Of a stretch of 51,940 nt of DNA, positions 33,938 through 41,563 are shown piece after piece. Both the position numbers and the translations under genes were made by a program. The notes under the pieces were generated by a model. It did no database searches. It saw only the letters and a list, made by a program, of their open reading frames with translations, and was not told the DNA's origin. Numbering within the stretch: the first letter of the stretch is position 1; each line of letters begins with the position of its first letter. The DNA comes from Mycobacterium sp. MBM (GTDB lineage: Bacteria > Actinomycetota > Actinomycetes > Mycobacteriales > Mycobacteriaceae): assembly GCA_021648845.1 (NCBI GenBank), contig JAKJHY010000034.1, positions 1 to 51,940 of the forward strand, read 5' to 3'.

Positions 33938-34602
33938 CCTCCGAGCCGATCACCGTCATGGTGGTCGATGACCATCCCATCTGGCGTGATGCGGTGGCGC
34001 GCGATCTCACCGACGCGGGGTTCACGGTGGTGGCCACCGCCGACGGTGTCGCCTCCGCGCGGCGCCGCGCCGAGGTGGTTCAGCCGGGCGTGGTGGTGAT
34101 GGATATGCAGTTGTCCGACGGGACCGGCGCGCAAGCCACCGCGGAGGTGTTGGCGGTGGCGCCGTCGGCGCGGGTTCTGGTGCTCTCGGCGTCGGACGAG
34201 CGGGCCGACGTCTTGGAGGCGGTGAAGGCGGGGGCCACCGGCTATCTGGTCAAGAGCGCATCGAAAACCGAACTGGGCGAGGCGGTTCGGTCGACAGCCG
34301 CCGGGCGGGCGGTCTTCACTCCGGGGCTGGCCGGGTTGGTGCTGGGGGAGTACCGGCGCATCGCACAGCAACCGGCCATCGGCCGTTCCGGTGCCCCGAT
34401 CCCCAGTCTGACCGAGCGTGAGACCGAGATCCTGCGCCATGTGGCCAAGGGACTGACCGCCAAACAGATCGCCGAGCGACTCTCGCTGAGCCATCGCACC
34501 GTGGAGAACCACGTGCAGGCCACGTTCCGCAAGCTCCAGGTCGCCAACCGGGTGGAGGCGACCCGCTATGCCATCGAGCACGGACTGGACCGGGATTCGT
34601 AG
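33934..34602 (+). CDS. NarL/LuxR-family response regulator (MacR-like)
   Basis: 222 residues. The receiver domain has VDDHPIWRDA and phospho-acceptor Asp57 in VVVMDMQ, with the conserved Lys in YLVKSAS. The C-terminal LuxR helix-turn-helix is 'LTERETEILRHVAKGLTAKQIAERLSLSHRTVENHV'. Start and stop are tied to the kinase gene by a GTGA overlap. A 16-base dyad close to the MacR consensus of Streptomyces lies 36 bases after its stop, before the DUF2339 gene, and is a likely target. The frame extends 36 bases further upstream, but the family N-terminus begins at the chosen GTG. Confidence 0.92.
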   Translation: MTSEPITVMVVDDHPIWRDAVARDLTDAGFTVVATADGVASARRRAEVVQPGVVVMDMQLSDGTGAQATAEVLAVAPSARVLVLSASDERADVLEAVKAGATGYLVKSASKTELGEAVRSTAAGRAVFTPGLAGLVLGEYRRIAQQPAIGRSGAPIPSLTERETEILRHVAKGLTAKQIAERLSLSHRTVENHVQATFRKLQVANRVEATRYAIEHGLDRDS

Positions 34603-34608
34603 GGATCG

Positions 34609-34628
34609 TTTCGCCGGTTCGGCGGAAA
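34609..34628 (+). terminator. Possible terminator hairpin after the response regulator
   Basis: TTTC-GCC (34609-34615) can pair with GGC-(G)-GAAA (34621-34628) with one bulged G and a short GGTTC loop. There is no U-run afterwards, which is normal for mycobacterial terminators. It separates the transporter/two-component operon from the DUF2339 gene. Confidence 0.35.
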
Positions 34629-34637
34629 AGCCGTATT

Positions 34638-34653
34638 CGAGTAGTCCTACTCA
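34638..34653. promoter_or_regulatory. MacR-like operator
   Basis: CGAGTAGTCCTACTCA contains the perfect dyad GAGTAG-TC-CTACTC and differs at only three positions from the Streptomyces MacR site TGAGTACnnGTACTCA, as I recall it. It lies between a MacRS-like gene pair and a membrane-protein gene, 28 bases before that gene's start. Control of the DUF2339 gene by the upstream system is a direct prediction. Confidence 0.6.
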
Positions 34654-34680
34654 TCCGCGGCACGGCTGCCGTCGGCGACG

Positions 34681-36549
34681 ATGTCAGGCATGACCGAACC
34701 TCAGCAGGTACTCGCGCGTCTTTCCGCCGACGTCGGGGCGATCGCACAGCAGCTGACGCGCGCCTCGGCCGAACTCGCACAGGTGACCGCCACGCTGGGT
34801 GCGACCTCGCCGGTGGCCGCGCCGCCCGTCGCGCCGCCCGTCGCGCCGGTCCAGTGGACTCACGCCCAGTATCAGCAGTACTACGCGCAGTACCCGCACG
34901 CCCAATACCCCCAATACGCCCAGTACCCCCCGGTGCAGCAGCCCGTCGCGATGACGCCGCCGACACCTGCCGAGCCCGGCGCACCCGCCGGTCCGGAGGC
35001 GCCGAAGGCCCCGACGCAGAACTGGATCGGTAAGGCCCTGGCCGCCGCCGGTGTGGCCGTGACGCTCATCGGTGTCGTGCTGCTGGTGGTGCTGGCTGCG
35101 CAGGCGGGTCTGCTGGCACCCCCGGTCCGGGTGGCCGCCGGCGCGGCGCTGGCCGGTGGACTGATCGCGGGCGCGCTGCGGTTGAATGCGCGTCCCGGCG
35201 GCCGGGTGGGGGCGATCGCGTTGGCGGCCACGGGTATCGGAGGTGCCTATATCGACGTCGTCGCGGTGACGACCATCTATCAGTGGCTGCCTGCCGCGGT
35301 CGGCCTGGTGCTCTCGGGTGTCATCGCCGGTGGTGGCCTGACCCTGGCCCGCCGCTGGGATTCCGAGCATCTCGCCCTGCTGGTGCTGGTACCGCTGACG
35401 GTGCTGGCACCGGTGGTGGTCGGTGACATCACATTGCTACTGGTCGGCTTCATGCTCGCGCTGTCGGCGGCGACCCTGCCGGTCCAGGTGGGCCGCGATT
35501 GGACCTGGATGTACATCGCCCGCGTGGCGGCCGCGAGCGGGCCGGTGCTGTTGGCGCTCGTCGGTGCGGCCTTCGGCTCGGACCACCATCCGTGGCTGGC
35601 CGCCGCCGCCGCGATCGCGGCGCTGCTGGCCCTCGGGTCGGCGCTGATCCTCCTGCCACACAGCGCGCATCGGAGCGCTCTGGCCGTCCTCGCTGCGGCC
35701 GGCGCGCTGCCCGTCCTCGGTGTCTCTGCGGCGGTGGATCGGATCCCTGCCGCGCTCATCATCGCGGCAACGGCGGGCGCGGTGCTGGCGGTCGTGCTCG
35801 TCGGCGCGAACTGGCCCGGCATGACGCCGGTCGTACGGCAGGTGTGGTCGGCGCTGGCGGCCGTCGCCGCACTGGTGGCCGTCGGCGTCGCCTTCGACGG
35901 TGAGGTGGCCGGACCGGTGCTGCTCGCGCTGGCGGTGGTGGTGGCGGTCGCCGGACGCCACAGTTCGGGCGCGCAGTACGCGGCGCTGGGTTTCGGCGCC
36001 ATCGGCGCACTGTACTTTCTGGCGCTGGCGGGCCCGGAGACGCTGAGCACCGCGACGGCAAGAATCACCACGGAAGCCGTCTCGGTCATGGTGTCCAGCG
36101 TGCTACTGACGTTGTATGCACTGGCCCAGACCTGGTCGCTGGCCCGGCGCCGCGATGCCGATACCGGGCGGGTGTTGATCGCGATCGCGGCGGTGGTGAT
36201 CGCCTACGCCGTGACTGCCTTCACGGTGACCGTGGGTGTGCTGATCGGGGGCACCGGCGGCGGCTTCCTGGCCGGGCATATGGCCGCGACGATCTGCTGG
36301 ATTGTGTTGGCCGCCGGTCTGTTCGGGTACGCCACGAAGTTGGATCGGGCGGACCGCTCGGTGCCGATCGGCGGCGGTATGGCGCTGGTGGCCGCCGCGG
36401 TGGCCAAGCTGTTCCTGTTCGACCTCGGCACCTTGGACGGCATCTTCCGGGTCGCGGTCTTCATCGTCGTCGGCCTGGTGCTGCTGGGCATGGGAGCCGG
36501 TTACGCGCGGCTGCTCGCTCAGCAAGATCAGCAGAAGAGCGACCGCTAA
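34681..36549 (+). CDS. DUF2339 polytopic membrane protein
   Basis: 622 residues. A cytoplasmic N-terminus of about 110 residues starts with a short coiled-coil-like helix ('VLARLSADVGAIAQQLTRASAELAQ'), followed by a tail with repeated Gln-Tyr motifs (HAQYPQYAQYPPVQQP) and Pro. Then come some 18 membrane spans to the end, with almost no soluble loops. DUF2339 proteins are of unknown function. An in-frame ATG 9 bases downstream (34690) is an alternative start. The upstream MacR-like dyad suggests response-regulator control. In M. smegmatis a protein of this kind sits beside dps2 as it does here. The stop codon lies inside the 23-bp palindrome in front of dps2. Confidence 0.85.
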   Translation: MSGMTEPQQVLARLSADVGAIAQQLTRASAELAQVTATLGATSPVAAPPVAPPVAPVQWTHAQYQQYYAQYPHAQYPQYAQYPPVQQPVAMTPPTPAEPGAPAGPEAPKAPTQNWIGKALAAAGVAVTLIGVVLLVVLAAQAGLLAPPVRVAAGAALAGGLIAGALRLNARPGGRVGAIALAATGIGGAYIDVVAVTTIYQWLPAAVGLVLSGVIAGGGLTLARRWDSEHLALLVLVPLTVLAPVVVGDITLLLVGFMLALSAATLPVQVGRDWTWMYIARVAAASGPVLLALVGAAFGSDHHPWLAAAAAIAALLALGSALILLPHSAHRSALAVLAAAGALPVLGVSAAVDRIPAALIIAATAGAVLAVVLVGANWPGMTPVVRQVWSALAAVAALVAVGVAFDGEVAGPVLLALAVVVAVAGRHSSGAQYAALGFGAIGALYFLALAGPETLSTATARITTEAVSVMVSSVLLTLYALAQTWSLARRRDADTGRVLIAIAAVVIAYAVTAFTVTVGVLIGGTGGGFLAGHMAATICWIVLAAGLFGYATKLDRADRSVPIGGGMALVAAAVAKLFLFDLGTLDGIFRVAVFIVVGLVLLGMGAGYARLLAQQDQQKSDR

Positions 36550-36570
36550 TTCTGGAATGATTCCAGAATT
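36548..36570. promoter_or_regulatory. Perfect 23-bp palindrome before dps2
   Basis: Two 11-base arms, AATTCTGGAAT (36548-36558) and ATTCCAGAATT (36560-36570), are exact inverted copies around a single G at 36559. The shape (AT-rich arms, odd centre) resembles Fur/PerR-family operators, which would suit a ferritin-like peroxide-protection gene. It ends 18 bases before the dps2 ATG and overlaps the preceding stop codon. A role as RNA hairpin is possible but there is no U-run. Confidence 0.6.
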
Positions 36571-36588
36571 GAACGGGTTGGACCAGAC

Positions 36589-37107
36589 ATGACAACGTCA
36601 ACCTCACCCTCGAACACCGTCCCCACACAGCGCCGCACCGCGACCGATATCAGGGGCTTCCACGCCTCTCCGGCGCTGCGCGCCAGCCTGCAGCAGGTGC
36701 TCGTCGACATGATCGAACTGCACCTGCAGGGCAAGCAGGCGCACTGGAACGTGGTCGGCACCAACTTCCGGGACCTGCATCTGCAGCTCGACGAGCTGGT
36801 GGACTTCGCGCGCGAAGGCAGTGACACCATCGCCGAGCGGATGCGGGCGCTGTATGCCCCGGCAGACGGGCGTACCGATACCGTCGCGGCCACCACGACA
36901 CTGCCGCAGTTCCCGCCATATGAGCGCAGCACCGCCGAGGTGGTGGATCTGATCTCGACCCGGATCCATGCCGCCGTCGACACGCTTCGCGGGGTGCACG
37001 ACGCCGTGGACGCCGAGGATCCGACCACTGCCGACGTCCTGCACCAGCTGATCGACGGGCTGGAGAAGCTGGCCTGGCTGATCAGCTCGGAAAACCTCAA
37101 GGTGTGA
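36589..37107 (+). CDS. dps2: Dps-family ferritin-like DNA protection protein
   Basis: 172 residues. The intersubunit ferroxidase ligands line up with E. coli Dps with an offset of one: His52, His64, Asp68, Asp79 and Glu83. The protein forms a hollow dodecamer that oxidises iron with peroxide, stores it and can shield DNA. The N-terminal tail (about 20 residues, Thr/Ser-rich with a few Arg) is of moderate length, and the basic C-terminal DNA-binding tail of mycobacterial Dps1 is absent, as expected for Dps2. The 3' end overlaps the convergent cyclase gene by 11 bases. The 23-bp palindrome immediately upstream suggests specific repression. Confidence 0.88.
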   Translation: MTTSTSPSNTVPTQRRTATDIRGFHASPALRASLQQVLVDMIELHLQGKQAHWNVVGTNFRDLHLQLDELVDFAREGSDTIAERMRALYAPADGRTDTVAATTTLPQFPPYERSTAEVVDLISTRIHAAVDTLRGVHDAVDAEDPTTADVLHQLIDGLEKLAWLISSENLKV

Positions 37108-38356
37108 CGTCGGCGGTGCGAGGGGCCGACCTGCGGCCGACGAGATACCAGGTGCGCATCGGCCCCTTACCCTTCACATCGACCTCGCCGCGCTCCTCGA
37201 ACAGATATGTGTCGTTGATGCGCTCATAGACCTCCTGGGGCACTTGAATGCGCCCCTCGACGTCGGTGCTCTCCATCCGCGAGGCCACATTCACCGCATC
37301 GCCCCAGACGTCGTAGAAGAACTTGCGTGAGCCGACGACTCCGGCGACCACGGGTCCGGCCGCGATACCGATCCGCAGCGGTACCTCGCGGCCCTGTTGG
37401 TCGCGCAGCCCGGCGACGGCCTCGGCCATGTCGAGCGCCAGGCAGGCCAGTGACTCCAGGTGATCGGTCCGCGGCTGGGGCACCCCACTGACCACCATGT
37501 AGGAGTCACCGCTGGTCTTGATCTTCTCCAGGCCGTGCCGGTCCACCAGCCTGTCGAAGTCGGTGTAGAGCCGGTTGAGGAACAACACCAGGTCGGCGGG
37601 GTCGGTATCACTGGCCAGTTTGGTATAGCCGGCGATATCGGCGAACAGGATCGAGGCGTCGGCGTATCCGTCGGCGATGATCGAGTCGTCACGGTCCTTG
37701 AGCCGGGTGGCGATGGTCTCGGGCAGGATGTTGGCGAGCAGCGCCTCGGACTTGGCGAACTCGAGCCTCAGCGCACTTTCGGCGTTGTCGATCCGGCGCA
37801 TCGCGGACCCCACCACGACGATCATCATCAGGCTTGCTGCAGCCACCGTGACACCGAAGCTGATCCGCATCGCGGCCTCCGAATACACCCCGGTGTTGGG
37901 TGCTACCAGCCATTCCAGCGCGACCGCGAGCACGGCCCCGGATACGGCCAGCAGCGACGCGGTGACGAGGTGGTCGCTGCCGATCACCAGGATGATCAGT
38001 GCGGCGCCCACGAAGAAGTAGAACTGCAGCCCGCTGTCGGTTCCCAGCTGGGCGCACACGTAGACGGTGAAGGCGTATGCGGCGATGACGAAGGCCGTCG
38101 CGGAGACCAGCGCGCCGAATCTGTACAGCAGCGGGGTGGCCATGAAAACCGCTGCGCTGGCAAGGTTTATCAGCCCGATATGCGGTACCTCGGGTATCAG
38201 GATGAGCTCCGCGACCCCGTAGATCGCGACGATTCCGGCGGCAATCCGGGTGCTGATGGTGAGTGTGGCGCGCCGTCTGCTGACCGCGTCTGAGTACTCC
38301 CGGCGACCTTCCGGAAGGTCGGGCAGGCACCCGCGAGGCCCCCTGTCAGCCACCAT
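37097..38356 (-). CDS. cya: Membrane class III adenylate cyclase (Rv1625c-like)
   Basis: 419 residues. Six membrane spans (about 35-185) precede a short linker and a class III catalytic domain (about 230-400). All six residues named for M. tuberculosis Rv1625c are present at a constant offset of 16: metal-binding Asp240 and Asp284, substrate-specifying Lys280 and Asp349, and transition-state Asn356 and Arg360. It should therefore make cAMP from ATP as a homodimer. The membrane half is the module proposed to sense ligands in Rv1625c. The ATG at 38356 is preceded by TAGGCT, so its transcript may be nearly leaderless. A perfect CRP-type site lies in the shared upstream region, raising the possibility of feedback by its own product. 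Confidence 0.92.
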   Translation of the reverse strand: MVADRGPRGCLPDLPEGRREYSDAVSRRRATLTISTRIAAGIVAIYGVAELILIPEVPHIGLINLASAAVFMATPLLYRFGALVSATAFVIAAYAFTVYVCAQLGTDSGLQFYFFVGAALIILVIGSDHLVTASLLAVSGAVLAVALEWLVAPNTGVYSEAAMRISFGVTVAAASLMMIVVVGSAMRRIDNAESALRLEFAKSEALLANILPETIATRLKDRDDSIIADGYADASILFADIAGYTKLASDTDPADLVLFLNRLYTDFDRLVDRHGLEKIKTSGDSYMVVSGVPQPRTDHLESLACLALDMAEAVAGLRDQQGREVPLRIGIAAGPVVAGVVGSRKFFYDVWGDAVNVASRMESTDVEGRIQVPQEVYERINDTYLFEERGEVDVKGKGPMRTWYLVGRRSAPRTADVTP

Positions 38357-38439
38357 CGGAGCCTACTCCCGGGCCGCGGTGACCGAAGTCCCTGATTTGG
38401 CCGATCTGCGCGCGTGACGGGCAGTGCTTGTCCAGAAAT

Positions 38440-38473
38440 TGACGGATGCGTCATGTCCACCGATCGGTGGACA
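38440..38473. promoter_or_regulatory. Two adjoining perfect palindromes
   Basis: TGACG-GATG-CGTCA (38440-38453) is followed without a gap by TGTCCACCGATCGGTGGACA (38454-38473), a perfect 20-bp palindrome. They lie 84-117 bases upstream of the cyclase start. The second looks like a TetR- or GntR-type operator, but no such regulator gene adjoins it. Confidence 0.5.
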
Positions 38474-38480
38474 GGCGCGC

Positions 38481-38514
38481 ATATTAGCTAACGATTGCGT
38501 CAATATTCGCTAAC
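38481..38514. repeat. Direct repeat ATATT(A/C)GCTAAC
   Basis: Copies at 38481-38492 and 38503-38514 differ at one base and are spaced 22 bases apart, two helical turns, so a protein could bind both on one face of the DNA. Further GCTAA words occur 200 bases downstream. Confidence 0.45.
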
Positions 38515-38579
38515 CAAACCCCGGCGTGTCGTGATCTTGAACCGTCGGCGCGAAATCGGTGCTCCCACCAGCAAACTCC

Positions 38580-38595
38580 TGTGATACAGGTCACA
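38580..38595. promoter_or_regulatory. CRP-type cAMP receptor protein site
   Basis: TGTGATACAGGTCACA has both half-sites of the CRP consensus TGTGA-N6-TCACA exactly. Mycobacterial CRP (Rv3676 type) uses this consensus. It lies 224 bases from the cyclase start and 241 from the glycosidase start, in the region that divides them. Confidence 0.7.
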
Positions 38596-38836
38596 AGACC
38601 GTCTCGGCCGGATCTCGATCTTGTTCCGGAATTTCTTTGCCAATTCCGCATTGAACCGTCTCAATCTGATTTTGACGGACCATGTCAGAAGTTTGCTAAA
38701 AAGCGCTAATCGCGCTTAACAAATGGCCTCTGTAATGTACTTTCGAGTAAGGTTCGCAATTTGCTGCGGCATGCGTTAATTTCGAGCACAGTGCAGGTCA
38801 ATGTCCGAACTTGCGCACGTCAGAGCAGGAGTTGCC

Positions 38837-40816
38837 ATGTGGCACCAGATGCATAAACCAATCCGTCAAGTTGCCACCCGGGTGATGATCGCCTTGGTTG
38901 CTGCGTCGCTTTTTGCGGCTACAGCAACCCAACAGGTCTTGCCACTGACCAAACAACGGTCGTACAACGTGATGCAGGTTGCGCAGATCGATGAGGCCCC
39001 GTCGACCATTGGGATCGCCGACTCCGAGCTGTACCTGTCGACGTCCCTGGCCGACATCAACGCCCGGTTGGACCTCATGCAGTCCCTGGGCGTGACGAAC
39101 GTCCGGATCATGGTTCCGTGGGCCGGCGTGCAGCCCCTGCACCCCGACACCCCGTTCGGCCTGGGTGCACCCCGCTGGGATCAGCTCGACATGGTGGTCA
39201 ACGCCGCCGCCGCCCGCGGGATGGGCATCCTGGGCGTGCTGAACTCGACCCCGATGTGGGCCTCCGGCAGCACCCCGATCAACGGCCAGCCCACCAACTT
39301 CGACCGGTTCGCCTCGTTCGCGAAGTCCGTCGCACTGCGCTACGGCGACAAGATCTCGGCCTACGAGGTCTGGAACGAGCCGAACTCCATCCAGTTCTGG
39401 AACACCCTCGACCCGGCCGCATACACCGAGATGCTCAAGAAGACCTACACGGCTCTGAAGCAGGCGGAAGCCCAGATCGGCAGCGATATCACCGTCATTG
39501 GCGGCGTCGTGGGCGCGGGAAAGACCTGGCCCGGGCTGACCATGAATCCCGTCGACTTCGTCCGCAAGATGTACGAAGCGGGCGCCGACGGCTACTTCGA
39601 CGCGCTGTCATTCCACCCGTACAACTTCGAGTGGAAGTTCTCGGTCGGTGAGAACCTGCCGTGGAAAGAGGGCATGCCGCTCTACCAGCTGAACAAGATC
39701 CGCGAGCTGATGGACTCGTACCTCGAAGAGGGCGAGGAGCAGGTCAAGATCTGGATCACCGAGTACGGCGCACCGACCAACAAGGTGTCCGAGGCCACCC
39801 AGGCCGCCTTCGTCCGTGACCTCATCGAGTTCTGGCAGACCATGGAAGGTGCCGGTCCGATCTTCCTGTACACCATCAAGGACTGGCTGAACCCGCCGGC
39901 CGACAACGACGAGGCCAACCTCGGTATCTTCCGTCCGGACGGCACCATGAAGCCGGTGGGCGAGGTCATCAAGGAGCTGATCGCCTTCCTGACCAAGCCG
40001 CCGACCGAGCCGGGCCCCGATACCGGCCCCGCACCGGGCACCGGAGCGGGTACGCCTTCGACCAACCCGGTGGCCGCCTTCCTGAAGGCGATCTCGCAGG
40101 CCTTCACCGGAATGTTCAAGCTGGGCCCGAACCTGTTCAGCGCCTTCGGCTCCATCTTCACCAATCTGCTGGGCGGTCTGTTCGGCAGGAAGACGACGAC
40201 GGCCAAGACCGCCGCGGTGAGTGCGCGGACCGCAAGTGCCGGTGCGGATGTGGTGCAGGATGCGGACGACGCGGACACCGCCGGTGCCGACGTCATCGCC
40301 GAGGAATCCGCTGAAAGCGTCGAAACATCCTCCGATGCAAGCAAAACGGTGCAGGGGGTGATGTCGGTGCAGCAGGCTCAGGCGCCCGTCGCCGTCGTCA
40401 GCGAGGAACAGCCCGTAGCGGAGGTGCCCGTTGTCGAAGAAGAGGTCGTCGTGCCGGAGCCGGTGATCGAGGAGGTCGCCGAGGAAGCCCCGCTGCAGGA
40501 GTCCACCGAATCGGCCGAGCCGGTGGCCGAGGAGACCACCGACGAGACCACAGCGGTCGAGACGGAGCTGTCGGAAGACGTCAGCACCGCGTTGACCGGT
40601 GAGTCCGAGGTCGCGGTCGCCGAGACCACCGACACCGTGGGCCCGGAGGTTCGCAAGGTCACGGCGCCGAGCCTGAAGGCGCGTCAGTCGCTGAGCACGC
40701 GGTCCCCGCGTGGCCCGCGGCAGGCGGTGCGGCCCAGCTCCGAGAGTGGCCAGGGCGGCTCCACGTCCGGCCGCCAGCGTGCCGCTGCCGGATCAGCCCC
40801 GGGTGGCGACCGCTAG
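38837..40816 (+). CDS. Secreted glycosidase-like protein with acidic/basic tail
   Basis: 659 residues. After a signal peptide (hydrophobic stretch 16-30) comes a TIM-barrel glycoside hydrolase domain (about 50-385). It has likely acid/base Glu181 in VWNEP and nucleophile Glu309 in WITEYG, as in GH-A clan enzymes (GH5/GH39, PslG-like). Substrate is unknown; the cell-wall arabinogalactan or an exopolysaccharide are options. The C-terminal third is unusual: a Pro/Gly linker (388-410), a hydrophobic amphipathic stretch (411-451, 'AAFLKAISQAFTGMFKLGPN'), a strongly acidic Val/Glu/Thr segment (about 475-606) and an Arg/Ser-rich basic end (607-659). I chose the ATG at 38837 because AGGAG lies 7 bases upstream; an ATG at 38801 is in frame. 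A strong hairpin follows the stop. Confidence 0.8.
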   Translation: MWHQMHKPIRQVATRVMIALVAASLFAATATQQVLPLTKQRSYNVMQVAQIDEAPSTIGIADSELYLSTSLADINARLDLMQSLGVTNVRIMVPWAGVQPLHPDTPFGLGAPRWDQLDMVVNAAAARGMGILGVLNSTPMWASGSTPINGQPTNFDRFASFAKSVALRYGDKISAYEVWNEPNSIQFWNTLDPAAYTEMLKKTYTALKQAEAQIGSDITVIGGVVGAGKTWPGLTMNPVDFVRKMYEAGADGYFDALSFHPYNFEWKFSVGENLPWKEGMPLYQLNKIRELMDSYLEEGEEQVKIWITEYGAPTNKVSEATQAAFVRDLIEFWQTMEGAGPIFLYTIKDWLNPPADNDEANLGIFRPDGTMKPVGEVIKELIAFLTKPPTEPGPDTGPAPGTGAGTPSTNPVAAFLKAISQAFTGMFKLGPNLFSAFGSIFTNLLGGLFGRKTTTAKTAAVSARTASAGADVVQDADDADTAGADVIAEESAESVETSSDASKTVQGVMSVQQAQAPVAVVSEEQPVAEVPVVEEEVVVPEPVIEEVAEEAPLQESTESAEPVAEETTDETTAVETELSEDVSTALTGESEVAVAETTDTVGPEVRKVTAPSLKARQSLSTRSPRGPRQAVRPSSESGQGGSTSGRQRAAAGSAPGGDR

Positions 40817-40833
40817 AACTCGGGAGGGGGCGA

Positions 40834-40879
40834 GGATCTGCCGCTGTGGGAACTCGGACATTCCTACAGCGGCAGATCC
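40834..40879 (+). terminator. Strong hairpin after the glycosidase gene
   Basis: GGATCTGCCGCTGTGGGAA (40834-40852) pairs with 40861-40879 over 19 bases with one G-U, leaving an 8-base loop. It begins 17 bases after the stop codon. There is no U-run. It sits between convergent genes and can stop transcription from both sides. Confidence 0.65.
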
Positions 40880-40915
40880 GTGTCTGGGGTCGGTGGGGAG
40901 GGCTAGCGCAGTGGC

Positions 40916-41563
40916 TCACTGCCGGCTCTTCACCGCCGATGGGGTCTGCTCATCAAGTCGCTGCCAGCGTCGTACCATCGCGAAGAACCCTGCCGTGAAC
41001 GCCAGTGCCAGCGCGAAGGTGAGCGTCAGGTCGAGCACCGAGACCAGGCCTCTGTTGGTGTAGAACACCGTGATCGCGGTGAACCCCGGAAGGTAGAGCA
41101 GGCCGCCGGTGACGGCGCCCGGGAAGTAGCGCCCGGTCATCAGGGTGATGGTGATGTGGAAGAAGCCGTTGAGGAGCAGCACGGCGATGAAGAACCAGAT
41201 CGCCGGTCGGTAGACAACGCTCAAGGCCAGGATGGCCACCGGGTTGAAGAGTCCGGCGACGGCGTCGGTGACGAAGGCACGTCGCGCGGTGAGCGGGCCG
41301 TAGGGACTCGGGGCCCGCCAGGCGATGGCGTTGAAGTACCTGAGGAAGCCGCCGGGCCATATGTACTCCTCGACCGTGTGCAGCACGGCGATGGGCCACA
41401 CCAACCAGAACACCCAATCCGGGTCGGTCCGCCTGGTCGGGTCGATCAGGATGAAGATCCCCAGGGCAATTCCGGCCACGGCGCCGGCCCCATTGAGGTA
41501 CTGGGTGGCGCGGGTGTACCGGCGATAGTCGTCGATCGAATAGGAGGGCTCAGCGGTCTTCAT
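40916..41563 (-). CDS. HXXEE-domain membrane protein
   Basis: 215 residues with about six membrane spans. The family motif is present as HTVEEYIWPGGF (His and two Glu spaced H-x2-EE), with a second membrane histidine in FFHITI. HXXEE proteins are thought to be membrane enzymes or metal proteins on the strength of these conserved residues; no activity is proven. The ATG start at 41563 overlaps the tetR stop (ATGA), so this is the second gene of a two-gene operon controlled by the TetR protein. A good AGGAG-like ribosome site (AAAGGAGAAATC before the ATG) is visible. It probably handles whatever ligand the TetR protein senses, which is inference from pairing. Confidence 0.85.
   Translation of the reverse strand: MKTAEPSYSIDDYRRYTRATQYLNGAGAVAGIALGIFILIDPTRRTDPDWVFWLVWPIAVLHTVEEYIWPGGFLRYFNAIAWRAPSPYGPLTARRAFVTDAVAGLFNPVAILALSVVYRPAIWFFIAVLLLNGFFHITITLMTGRYFPGAVTGGLLYLPGFTAITVFYTNRGLVSVLDLTLTFALALAFTAGFFAMVRRWQRLDEQTPSAVKSRQ

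Larger units (their letters stand above)
38357..38836. other. 480-bp motif-rich divergent regulatory region
   Basis: No gene seen. The stretch is far more AT-rich than its surroundings and lies between two divergent genes (cyclase and secreted glycosidase). Besides the operators listed separately it has a dyad AAGCGC-TAATC-GCGCTT (38701-38717) and recurrent GCTAA words (38487, 38509, 38695 and 38704). A candidate glycosidase promoter is TTAACA (38716-38721) with TACTTT (38738-38743), 16 bases apart; this is weak. Confidence 0.5.
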
